From assembly GCF_015355625.1 (NCBI RefSeq), contig NZ_JACLAF010000015.1, forward strand, positions 61,156 through 125,155: a stretch of 64,000 nt of DNA. The letters are read 5' to 3'. A model generated the notes under the pieces. The model made no database searches. It saw only the letters and a program-made list of their open reading frames with translations, and was not told where the DNA came from. A program made the translations under genes and the position numbers. This DNA is from Tamlana sp. I1. GTDB taxonomy: Bacteria > Bacteroidota > Bacteroidia > Flavobacteriales > Flavobacteriaceae. Shown here in pieces: positions 27,930 to 35,834 of the stretch (positions are counted from its first letter, which is position 1; each line of letters starts with the position of its first letter).

Positions 27930-28199
27930 TTATTTTAAATCACTCTTATTATATTTTTTATACCCAATGTTCTTCTTTTCCAAAATCTGATAAAATTTTC
28001 TATGAGATATTTTCAAGTCTTTTGTTATTTCTCTCACTTTTTTCTTCCCTAATTTATACAACTTTAAATTCGCGTTTACTTTTTTGTCAAAGTAATGTTT
28101 TTCAAGTTTCTCAACAATTTGTAATTCGGTCAAGTTTGAGTCATTTGCATATTTTTCAATCTCTGATTTGATGTCTTTTAAATTGCTCATAAATGTCAT
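27930..28199 (-). CDS. Small basic protein with helix-turn-helix-like C-terminus
   Basis: An 89-residue lysine-rich protein I do not recognise. A helical N-terminal half (LKDIKSEIEKYANDSNLTEL) is followed by a segment VREITKDLKISHRKFYQIL that has the helix, turn (KIS), helix pattern of a small DNA-binding motif. A second ATG at 28190 (MSNLKD) is an equally good start. The gene stands alone between the secDF terminator and the LytTR regulator gene, on the minus strand. A nucleic-acid-binding role is only inferred from charge and pattern. It could be a gene acquired on its own. Confidence 0.5.
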   Translation of the reverse strand: MTFMSNLKDIKSEIEKYANDSNLTELQIVEKLEKHYFDKKVNANLKLYKLGKKKVREITKDLKISHRKFYQILEKKNIGYKKYNKSDLK

Positions 28200-28328
28200 T
28201 TTTAGCGGTTCTACTCAATGCATGCCAGCTGTGACTATGCTTTTTTTGTTCCCAGTAAAATAAAAAATCATCCCGTACTGTAAAGGGACAGGCTGTTTTT
28301 TAAAGGATTTTGAAAGTAAAGTTAGGAA

Positions 28329-29012
28329 TTAGATTTTAAAGATGTTTTTAGTAAAGGCATCTTTGTAAGTGCGTCCTATTGGAATTTTATAACCACCTTT
28401 TAAATAGACGAGGTTACTTACCAATTTTTCTATTTTCTGAATGTTTATAATATGAGATTTATGTATTCTATAGAATTTGTTATTTGGTAAAACTTCAATC
28501 CAATGGCGTAATGGTTCTTGCGATAAATATTTTTGATTTAGGGTAGTAATTTCGGTGTAATCGGAATCAGATTCAATAAAAAGAATATCATCAATAATAA
28601 CTTTAATATGTTCATAGCCAGATTTTATGAAGATTTCTGAAGTTTCCGAAGGCATTTCCGAAGTTTTAGAGCTTACTTTTGAAACCGCTTGAACAAATCG
28701 CTGAAAAGAAAAAGGCTTCAATAAATAATCTACGACATTCAGTTCGTAACTCTCTAAGGCATAATCTGAAAACGCAGTAGTTAATATAACTTGCGGAATA
28801 TTATTAGCACTTTTAAGAAATTCAATCCCTGATATTTTTGGCAAATTAATGTCTAAAAACATCACATCAATGGTTTCTGTTTTTAGATATGCCATGGCCT
28901 GAATGGCATCTGAAAACACAGCTTTCAAGGTTAGAAAGTCAACATCTTCAATGTATTTTTTTAAAATACGCTGTGCTGGCGGCTGGTCTTCTACAATAAT
29001 ACAGGTCATCAT
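28329..29012 (-). CDS. LytTR-family response regulator
   Basis: A 227-residue response regulator. Receiver domain (1-118) with acidic VEDQ, phosphoacceptor D54 in VMFLDINLPKISGIEFL, and lysine in YLLKPFSFQRF. The LytTR DNA-binding domain (about 130-225) shows IKSGYEHIKV, DDILFIESDSDYTEI, FYRIHKSHIINIQKI and YKIPIGRTYKDAF. It overlaps the sensor kinase gene by four bases (ATGA), so the pair is translationally coupled. Mirrored LytTR-like sites upstream of the kinase gene suggest that it controls its own operon and the divergent outer membrane receptor; that is inference. Confidence 0.95.
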   Translation of the reverse strand: MMTCIIVEDQPPAQRILKKYIEDVDFLTLKAVFSDAIQAMAYLKTETIDVMFLDINLPKISGIEFLKSANNIPQVILTTAFSDYALESYELNVVDYLLKPFSFQRFVQAVSKVSSKTSEMPSETSEIFIKSGYEHIKVIIDDILFIESDSDYTEITTLNQKYLSQEPLRHWIEVLPNNKFYRIHKSHIINIQKIEKLVSNLVYLKGGYKIPIGRTYKDAFTKNIFKI

Positions 29013-30037
29013 TGGGCTGTTTTATGAAGTTTTATGGTTAATTGAACATCGTATAGGTTTTCCGATTCATTAATCTTTAATTCATGCGTATCTGGATATA
29101 ATAAATCTAAGCGTTTTTTTACGTTTTTTAAGCCAATCCCATGTGTTAAATCATCTTGTTTGGTCATAGGCATAAAGTTGTTCACACAACTAAAACTTAG
29201 AATACCATTAGTCATTGAAATTTCAATATCAATTTTTATGTTATCCGATTGTGCCGACTGACTGTGTTTAAAGGCGTTTTCAATAAAAACAACTAAAATA
29301 AGTGGCGCAATTTCATATTGAGCATCAATGTTTTCAGATTTAAAATTAATACGACCACGTTCTTCAATTTGAAGTTCATTTAGTTGGGTAAAGTTTTTTA
29401 AATGCTCGATTTCTTTAACAATAGAAACATAGCGCGCTTTGCATTCGTACAACATATATCTTAAAACCGAACTTAATTCTAAAATAATAATAGGGGTTTT
29501 AGGTGAAGCTTCAATAGCATACGAATAAAGGTTGTTCAAATTGTTAAATAGGAAATGTGGATTGATTTGAGATTTTAAAAATTGAAGTTCACTTTCTTGA
29601 ATGTGTGTTGTTAATTTTTCAACTTGACGTTGCTTAACAATAGCATCCCATGTAAACTTAAAACCAGATAATATGGTGATAACCGGTAGAATATCGGCCA
29701 ACATAAAAAATACTCCTGGGAAAGAACTAGAGCGTTTGGTATTAGGAAAAAACACCTTTTCTAGAAAAAATTCTTCAGTAAGGATAACAATAACAATGAG
29801 TAATATTAGATACAGACAAAAGGCTAAATATTTTTTCTTGTAGAAAAAAGTAGGCATTAAAATATAACTAATTATGGCCGCAGCGATCGCATAATTTAAA
29901 AAGAAAATAAAGTGGTGGATTTCAAAAGTACGATTCGTTCTATTGTAGACATAGAAAATGAATACGAGCAAATGCAAAATAATTTGAAAAACAATTTCTT
30001 TCCAACTTATCTTAAATGTTGTTTTTTTTGCAGACAT
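29009..30037 (-). CDS. LytS/YehU-type sensor histidine kinase
   Basis: A 342-residue membrane kinase of the His_kinase family that pairs with LytTR regulators. About four hydrophobic helices in the first 125 residues (for example VFQIILHLLVFIFYVY, LAFCLYLILLIVIVIL) form the membrane sensor, with no large periplasmic domain. The phospho-accepting histidine is H161 in FLKSQINPHFLFNNLNNL. The ATP-binding region has PLILVVFIENAFKHS and the glycine-rich GIGLKNVKKRL. The signal is unknown. It is first in the operon, upstream of the regulator. Confidence 0.93.
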   Translation of the reverse strand: MSAKKTTFKISWKEIVFQIILHLLVFIFYVYNRTNRTFEIHHFIFFLNYAIAAAIISYILMPTFFYKKKYLAFCLYLILLIVIVILTEEFFLEKVFFPNTKRSSSFPGVFFMLADILPVITILSGFKFTWDAIVKQRQVEKLTTHIQESELQFLKSQINPHFLFNNLNNLYSYAIEASPKTPIIILELSSVLRYMLYECKARYVSIVKEIEHLKNFTQLNELQIEERGRINFKSENIDAQYEIAPLILVVFIENAFKHSQSAQSDNIKIDIEISMTNGILSFSCVNNFMPMTKQDDLTHGIGLKNVKKRLDLLYPDTHELKINESENLYDVQLTIKLHKTAQ

Positions 30038-30079
30038 AAATCGAAATTACAATATAAACTACAATAATAAAAAACGAGT

Positions 30080-30163
30080 CCTGTAAACTGCAGAATTAAT
30101 CATGTAAACGTAAAATCGCGAACTGTAACATTGCAGTTTACAGGGACGGATTTGTCGTTTACA
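30080..30163. promoter_or_regulatory. Mirrored tandem LytTR-like operator sites
   Basis: GTTTAC cores occur twice on the minus strand (30083-30088 and 30104-30109) and twice on the plus strand (30136-30141 and 30157-30162). Each tandem pair is spaced exactly 21 bases and points at its own gene. The two inner-facing cores lie in a perfect 13 bp inverted repeat, 30080-30092 and 30132-30144. TACGTTTAC at the minus-strand site at 30104 fits eight of nine positions of the LytTR half-site pattern. A further weak site is at 30121-30130. Confidence 0.65.
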
Positions 30164-30221
30164 GAATACAATCGACTTTTTTAAAATAAAAGCCTGATTT
30201 TTGCACAAACAATAATTAAGA

Positions 30222-32600
30222 ATGAATTCTAGAAAAAAACACATCACGCAATTATTACTTTGTTTTATTTTATTAATTGGTGGGACGAGTGTTGCTCAAA
30301 ATATAAAAATTAAAGGGCAGGTTGTTGAAGAAAACAGCAAGCAGCCTTTAGCATTTGCTACTGTTGCTATAACCGATATTGATTCTAAAAAACCTATTAC
30401 AGGAACCATTACTGATGATGATGGTAAATTTAATGTAGAAACATCAGCTTCAAATTTTCACATTGAAGTGAGTTTTATGGGGTTTATTTCTAAAACAATT
30501 ACACAATTCGAAATTAAAAATAACAGCATAAATCTTGGGCTTATTTCTTTAGCTGAAGATGCCGAGCAATTAGGAGAAGTAGTAGTTCAAGCTGAAGTTT
30601 CTAGAAATGAATTTAAACTCGATAAACGTGTTTTTAATATAGGAAGAGACATTAGTAGTACAGGCGCTAGTGCGCTAGAGGTACTTAGTAATGTGCCTTC
30701 TGTAAGTGTGAGTATTGAAGGTGCCATTAGTTTACGTGGTAGTGAAGGGGTACAGGTTTTAATTAATGGAAAACCATCTATTTTAACTGAAGATTCGGGA
30801 GCCTTAGGGAGTATTACTTCCGATATGATTGAAAAAATTGAAGTGATTACAAACCCGTCGGCTAAATATGAAGCCGAAGGAACTACGGGAATTATAAACA
30901 TAGTTATAAAGAAAGAAGAGCGTAAGGGGGTGAATGGTTCGATAACTTTAAATGCTGGTGTTCCCGATAATAATAGTGTGGGTTTAAGTTTAAACAAACG
31001 TTCTGAAAAGTTTAACCTGTTTACTCAAATTGGATTGGGAAGACGTTCAAGACCTCAGGATAACATCAATATTAATAACGATTTAGATAATGGCAACATT
31101 CTTTATAATACGGGACAAGATTACAGAGATGAAAAGTTTTATACCATTACATTAGGTTCCGATTATTATATTAATGATAATAACGTCATCACAATTTCGG
31201 GTAATTATGCTTTTGAAGATGAAGATCAACCTTCCGATAATAATTTTCAGTTGTTTGATGAAAACGAGAATCTAGAATCTGAATGGAACCGTACGGAAGT
31301 TACCGAAGCTGCCAATCCGAAATGGCAATATGAACTTCAATATAAAAGAGATTTTGAAGATCATGACGATCACGACTTATTAATTAGTGCAACAGGGCGT
31401 TCTTTTAGTAAAGATCAGTCGTCTTTGTTTGAAGATGAAACCGTTTCGGGCACTAACATGGATCGTGAACAACGTACTAGAACCGATTTTGGAGAAAACA
31501 CCTACACATTTAAATTGGATTATACTAAGCCGTTTTCAGATAAATGGAGCATGGAAACTGGTGCCCAATATGTGATAAACGATGTAAGTAACGATTATGA
31601 AGTTCAGGATTTAGTGAATGGTGATTTTGAAACCGATTTTGGACTTACCAACGTTTTTGAATTTAACCAAGATGTGTTGGGAATTTACGCTACAGGTGCT
31701 TATCAAAGTGGCAAATGGGGTGTAAAACCAGGTTTAAGAATGGAATATACCAATGTAAATACCTTATTGGTAAATACCGATGAAGCTAATAGCCAAAGCT
31801 ATTTTAACCTGTTTCCTAGTATTCATACTTCTTATAAAATTTCGGATGCTGTGTCAATTCAAGCGGGGTATTCTAATCGAATTTATAGACCGCGTCTTTG
31901 GGATTTAAATCCGTTTTTCAACATTAGAAACAATTATAATATTCGTCAAGGTAATCCAGATTTACAACCAGAATACACCGATTCTTATGAGATTACAAGT
32001 ATTTTCGACATAGGGAAAACAGCTTTAAATTTCGGACTTTTCCACAGGTATACCACCGATGTTATAGAGCGCGTGGTGACTTCGGTAGATAACGTTATTG
32101 TGCAACGTCCAGAAAATATTGGGACAAATAGTACTATTGGTATTGAATTTAACACCAAAGTGAGTCCAGCAAAATGGTTAAGCTTTAATGTCGATTTTAA
32201 TTATAACAACTTTAAACGTGTGGGAAGTTATGAGACTAAGGTTTTCGATTTTAAAGGCGACCAATGGAATTCTAAAATTCTAGCCAAGTTTAAATTCCCA
32301 GCCGATATCGATTTTGAAGCTACAGGAAATTACAATTCAAAATATCAAACCATTCAATTTGAAGTTGATGACATTGCTTTTTTAGATTTAGGTTTACGTA
32401 AAAAAATACTAAAAGGTAAAGGCGTAATTAATATGAGTGTGCGCGATGTTTTTAATTCCCGAATTAACGAAAGAATGACGATTCAGGACGATTTTGAAGC
32501 CTATACTAAAAGTATGCGAGGTCGTTTTGTAACTTTCGGATTTAGCTATGGCTTTGGAAAAGGGGATGCTATGGAATATTCTGGAGGAAGAAGACGTTAA
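30222..32600 (+). CDS. TonB-dependent receptor-type outer membrane beta-barrel protein
   Basis: A 792-residue outer membrane protein. Signal peptide (LLLCFILLIGGTSVAQ), a carboxypeptidase-regulatory-like beta-sandwich at about 28-110 (IKGQVVEENSKQPLAFATV), a plug domain at about 130-220 (LSNVPSVSVSIEGAISLRG, IEKIEVITNPSAKYEAEGT), then a long barrel ending with FGFSYGFGKGDAMEYSGGRR. It looks like the receptor-family barrels of Bacteroidota that lack an obvious SusD partner; no SusD gene is nearby, so it may not be a classical glycan importer. The cargo is unknown. It is divergent from the LytS-type kinase and probably under that system's control. A small hairpin (32605-32619) follows the stop. 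Confidence 0.9.
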   Translation: MNSRKKHITQLLLCFILLIGGTSVAQNIKIKGQVVEENSKQPLAFATVAITDIDSKKPITGTITDDDGKFNVETSASNFHIEVSFMGFISKTITQFEIKNNSINLGLISLAEDAEQLGEVVVQAEVSRNEFKLDKRVFNIGRDISSTGASALEVLSNVPSVSVSIEGAISLRGSEGVQVLINGKPSILTEDSGALGSITSDMIEKIEVITNPSAKYEAEGTTGIINIVIKKEERKGVNGSITLNAGVPDNNSVGLSLNKRSEKFNLFTQIGLGRRSRPQDNININNDLDNGNILYNTGQDYRDEKFYTITLGSDYYINDNNVITISGNYAFEDEDQPSDNNFQLFDENENLESEWNRTEVTEAANPKWQYELQYKRDFEDHDDHDLLISATGRSFSKDQSSLFEDETVSGTNMDREQRTRTDFGENTYTFKLDYTKPFSDKWSMETGAQYVINDVSNDYEVQDLVNGDFETDFGLTNVFEFNQDVLGIYATGAYQSGKWGVKPGLRMEYTNVNTLLVNTDEANSQSYFNLFPSIHTSYKISDAVSIQAGYSNRIYRPRLWDLNPFFNIRNNYNIRQGNPDLQPEYTDSYEITSIFDIGKTALNFGLFHRYTTDVIERVVTSVDNVIVQRPENIGTNSTIGIEFNTKVSPAKWLSFNVDFNYNNFKRVGSYETKVFDFKGDQWNSKILAKFKFPADIDFEATGNYNSKYQTIQFEVDDIAFLDLGLRKKILKGKGVINMSVRDVFNSRINERMTIQDDFEAYTKSMRGRFVTFGFSYGFGKGDAMEYSGGRRR

Positions 32601-32610
32601 GTTTAAAAAC

Positions 32611-33492
32611 CTAGTTTTTATTTGTTAGTTTTAGATTGTCTAAAAACTGCCATAATTTTTCATTAAAAAGTGATTTTTCAGCTTTTGAAAATTTACCATG
32701 GCCACCACCTTCAATTAGAACCAACTCCGTTTTTATTTGATTTTCTTGTAGTTTCTTATAAAGCATGACAGATTGCTTATAAGAAACAAGCGGATCTTTC
32801 GTGCCATGAATAATTAGTGTTGGTGGACTGGATTCGGAAACAAAATATAAAGGAGAAACAGACTTTATAAAAGTTTTATTTTTAGAGTTTGTTTTTAGCC
32901 ATTTTTTCGCAGAACCCATTTCGGATAGAAGCGTTAAATCGGTTGGACCGTATTTATCAATAATGGCAGCAATTTTAATTTCAGATTCTAAATAGCAATG
33001 GCTGTCAAATCTTCTATTATTTCCCAATAATCCTGTCATGAGTGCTAAATGGCCTCCAGCGGAAGCGCCCATCACCACAATTTTATTGGTATCAATATTT
33101 AATGTTTTTGCGTGTTTATACAAATAAATCAAGGCACATCTTACGTCTTCAATCGCCGCAGGGGCTGGAGCTGTAGATTCTAAACGATATTCCACATTGG
33201 CAACCGCAAAACCATTTTTAAAGAATTCGCTAAATCCAGTTTGCGATTCTTTTACACCATGATTCCAACCGCCACCATGAATATTAATTACAATAGGCGT
33301 TGGTTGCTTTGAAAGCAGATTGGTATATAAATCCATCTTGCCTTCCCATTGGTTTACAGTGGTATAAACAATATTAAGACTTGCATTATAATCTGTCGGG
33401 AATTTAACAGGTTTATAGGTCGTAGATTGACTTGTACAATTAAAAATGGAACTAAGCGCTATAAAGGAAGAAATACCAAAAGTTCGTATCAT
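32611..33492 (-). CDS. Secreted alpha/beta hydrolase (esterase/lipase-like)
   Basis: A 293-residue alpha/beta hydrolase of the BD-FAE/hormone-sensitive-lipase-like type. An N-terminal hydrophobic segment with a cysteine (SSFIALSSIFNC) suggests export or lipidation, though the lipobox is imperfect. The oxyanion-hole motif HGGGWNHG is at 72-79, the nucleophile S144 is in GASAGG, with acid D in IHGTKDPLVSY and the histidine in GGGHGKF. The substrate is unknown. The gene stands apart from the hydrolase 87 bases upstream and converges with the receptor gene. Confidence 0.88.
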   Translation of the reverse strand: MIRTFGISSFIALSSIFNCTSQSTTYKPVKFPTDYNASLNIVYTTVNQWEGKMDLYTNLLSKQPTPIVINIHGGGWNHGVKESQTGFSEFFKNGFAVANVEYRLESTAPAPAAIEDVRCALIYLYKHAKTLNIDTNKIVVMGASAGGHLALMTGLLGNNRRFDSHCYLESEIKIAAIIDKYGPTDLTLLSEMGSAKKWLKTNSKNKTFIKSVSPLYFVSESSPPTLIIHGTKDPLVSYKQSVMLYKKLQENQIKTELVLIEGGGHGKFSKAEKSLFNEKLWQFLDNLKLTNKN

Positions 33493-33579
33493 TTTTAGAA
33501 TTTTTAAATTGAAAACGCTATTAATTTATTCGAAATTGAATGGATTAATTGGTTTTCAGCTGTAATACCGACTTAAACC

Positions 33580-34239
33580 CTAGCCAATTCGTGCACTTAA
33601 CCATTCCTTAAACTCATAAAAGTTTTGAGGCGCTACGCCGTGCCCTACAGGAAATTCAGAATACTGATTTTTAACTTTTAAGGCGTTTAAAAACGGTGTT
33701 GTTTGTCTCGCCCATTCCACAGGAATTACTTGGTCAACACTGCCGTGTGAACAATAAAAATCTAAATGCGAATAGTCTTTCGACTCAAATTTTTCAGGGA
33801 AAATATCTTGAACCAAATAGCCGCTTAAAGCCACGACGTTTTTAATTTTTTCAGGGTATGTTAATGCTACTCCGTAACTTAAAATACTGCCCTGGCTAAA
33901 GCCCAAAAGCGATACGTTACTTTTATTTACAGGGTAAGCTTCAACAGCTTCATCAATAAATTTTGAGATTAAATCACGCGATTGTTTGGCTTGTTCAATA
34001 TCGTTCCATTTGCCTTTTTCAGCATCAAAATTAATAGCATACCAAGCATTTCCGTAAGGTTCCATAGGGTAAGGAGCTTTTACAGAAATGATAAAAAGTT
34101 CTTCGGGTAACTCTGTTGCAAACGAAAATAAATCGTTTTCATCGCTGCCATAACCATGCATCATAATTAATAATGGTGCATTTTCGGTTAAGCTAGATTT
34201 TCTAATAATATGTTGTAATGAAAGTGATGTGTTTACCAT
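33580..34239 (-). CDS. Alpha/beta hydrolase (phospholipase/carboxylesterase family)
   Basis: A 219-residue cytoplasmic hydrolase of the phospholipase/carboxylesterase group. The opening MMHGYGSDENDLFSFA is typical. The nucleophile S115 is in GFSQGS, the acid in CSHGSVDQVIPV, and the histidine in PVGHGVAP. The substrate is not known. It is the last gene of a four-gene operon: the upstream membrane-protein stop codon is one base from its start. Confidence 0.9.
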   Translation of the reverse strand: MVNTSLSLQHIIRKSSLTENAPLLIMMHGYGSDENDLFSFATELPEELFIISVKAPYPMEPYGNAWYAINFDAEKGKWNDIEQAKQSRDLISKFIDEAVEAYPVNKSNVSLLGFSQGSILSYGVALTYPEKIKNVVALSGYLVQDIFPEKFESKDYSHLDFYCSHGSVDQVIPVEWARQTTPFLNALKVKNQYSEFPVGHGVAPQNFYEFKEWLSARIG

Positions 34240-34240
34240 G

Positions 34241-34573
34241 TTAGTTTCCTAGGTTTGCAAATATTTTTTGATAGAATGCACCCACTAGAGGCACAATTTG
34301 TTTTTTTCTTGCCACAGCATTTGAAAATCCATAAATAAAAAGAATTACAAAAAACAAGTAGAAGGATGAGGTTACCAACCAGTTATCAAAACTACCAACA
34401 ATATAACCCAGCGCAAAAAAAGTAAGCCAAAGTCCTAAGGATTGTCTGATGTGAAAACTAGCAAAATCACTTTTGTTTTCGTTGTTTAAATAATAGGCAA
34501 TAATAACTCCAAATATGGTAATGTAGCTTATTATGGCGTTTTTACGGCCAATTTCAATGTCTTGATTTGTCAT
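34241..34573 (-). CDS. Small membrane protein (DUF4870/Tic20-like)
   Basis: A 110-residue protein with about three membrane segments (AIISYITIFGVIIAYYL, LGLWLTFFALGYIVG, FYLFFVILFIYGFSNAVA) and the segment FASFHIRQSLGLWL, typical of the small DUF4870/Tic20-like group. Function unknown. It lies four bases after the dihydroorotase-like gene and one base before the hydrolase gene, so all three are translated from one mRNA. Confidence 0.75.
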   Translation of the reverse strand: MTNQDIEIGRKNAIISYITIFGVIIAYYLNNENKSDFASFHIRQSLGLWLTFFALGYIVGSFDNWLVTSSFYLFFVILFIYGFSNAVARKKQIVPLVGAFYQKIFANLGN

Positions 34574-34577
34574 GCAA

Positions 34578-35834
34578 TTACGATTTTAAAACCATTTGAT
34601 TATTGGCAATAATACCATAAACGCTGCCTTTTAAGGTTTCGTTTTCAAATATGGCATTCTTCGATTTTGAAAGGATGTCTTTAGTCGTGAAAACAGCTTT
34701 TGAGTCTGGATTAAAAAGCGTGATGTTAGCTAGAGCACCTTCATTTATAGCAGATGCTTCTAAGCCAAATCTATTTTTTCCTTTGGTTAAAATATCAATG
34801 GTTTTTTTTGTGGTAAATAGCGTTTGTAAGGCACCAAAAGCAGTTTCTAAACCAATGGTACCATAATTAGCGTAATCAAATTCTATCTTTTTTAATTCGA
34901 TATTTAAAGGATTATGATCTGTAGTCACCATATCGATTGTGCCATCTTTAACGCCTTCAATTAAGGCATCGGCATCACTTTGTGTGCGTAAGGGCGGTAA
35001 TACTTTAAAATGCGTGTTAAAATCGGTTAGCGCTTCATCTGTAAAATATAAATTGTGAATCGCAACACTGCAGGTTACATCTAGTTTCTTCTTTTTTGCC
35101 TCGCGAATAAGTGCCACCGATGTTGCTGTAGAAATGGTAGGAATATGTAATTTTCCGCCTGTATATTCCAATAAAAATAAGTCTCTTGCAATTTGCATTT
35201 CTTCAGCAAGTGCAGGAATACCTTTTAAACCTAATCTGGTGCTAGTTATGTTTTCGTTCATAACACCTAGACCTGCAATTTTGTTTTCTTGTGGAAAAGA
35301 ACATACCAAACCGTTAAAATTGCTAGCGTATTGCAGCGCGATTTTCATAAGATTCGGATTAGAAATAGGCTTTTTATAATCGTAAAAAGCAACAGCTCCG
35401 GCAGAGCTCATATCATAAAGTTCGGCAAGATCGACACCTTGGCTAGAAACGGTTAAAGCTCCAATAGGTAAAAGTGTTACAGCATGGTTTAATGATTTCG
35501 ATTTTATAAAAGTAATATCGGAATTCGAATCGATAACCGGATTGCTATACGCATTTAAAGCCACCGCAGTAAAACCAGAAAGCGCCGCAGTTTGTAAACC
35601 ATTGGCAATAGTTTCTCGTTCTTCCAAACCAGGTTCTCCAAAACACACCCCGCTATCAAACCAACCTTGAGAAATATGAAGGTTGTTTAAGCTAACTTCT
35701 TGGTAATTTTTAGAATTTTTAATGCTGTTGGCAATCTTAGTAATCACGCCATTTTCAATTAATATATCTTGAGTAGAATTGTGAAATTCGCTTTTAGAAT
35801 CTATAATCGTGGCCGATTTTATAAGTATGTTCAT
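34578..35834 (-). CDS. Dihydroorotase-like protein, metal-site residues missing
   Basis: A 418-residue amidohydrolase of the dihydroorotase (PyrC/AllB) group. The fold is intact: N-terminal beta-sandwich (LIKSATIIDSKSEFHNSTQDI), barrel, and conserved MVTTDHNPL near the C-terminus. The N-terminal metal motif is missing: the usual 'DxHxHxxxPG' is here FDSGVCFGEPG (residues 59-69), with no HxH, and the carbamylated lysine and the HxxE region are also not recognisable. It may be a non-catalytic PyrC' that stabilises aspartate transcarbamoylase, as known in Pseudomonas; that role here is inferred. The gene overlaps the BatA-type gene by four bases. Confidence 0.85.
   Translation of the reverse strand: MNILIKSATIIDSKSEFHNSTQDILIENGVITKIANSIKNSKNYQEVSLNNLHISQGWFDSGVCFGEPGLEERETIANGLQTAALSGFTAVALNAYSNPVIDSNSDITFIKSKSLNHAVTLLPIGALTVSSQGVDLAELYDMSSAGAVAFYDYKKPISNPNLMKIALQYASNFNGLVCSFPQENKIAGLGVMNENITSTRLGLKGIPALAEEMQIARDLFLLEYTGGKLHIPTISTATSVALIREAKKKKLDVTCSVAIHNLYFTDEALTDFNTHFKVLPPLRTQSDADALIEGVKDGTIDMVTTDHNPLNIELKKIEFDYANYGTIGLETAFGALQTLFTTKKTIDILTKGKNRFGLEASAINEGALANITLFNPDSKAVFTTKDILSKSKNAIFENETLKGSVYGIIANNQMVLKS

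Noticed and set aside
30222..32600. SusC/SusD-type glycan uptake locus
   Set aside because: No SusD gene, no carbohydrate-active enzymes nearby and the barrel type differs.
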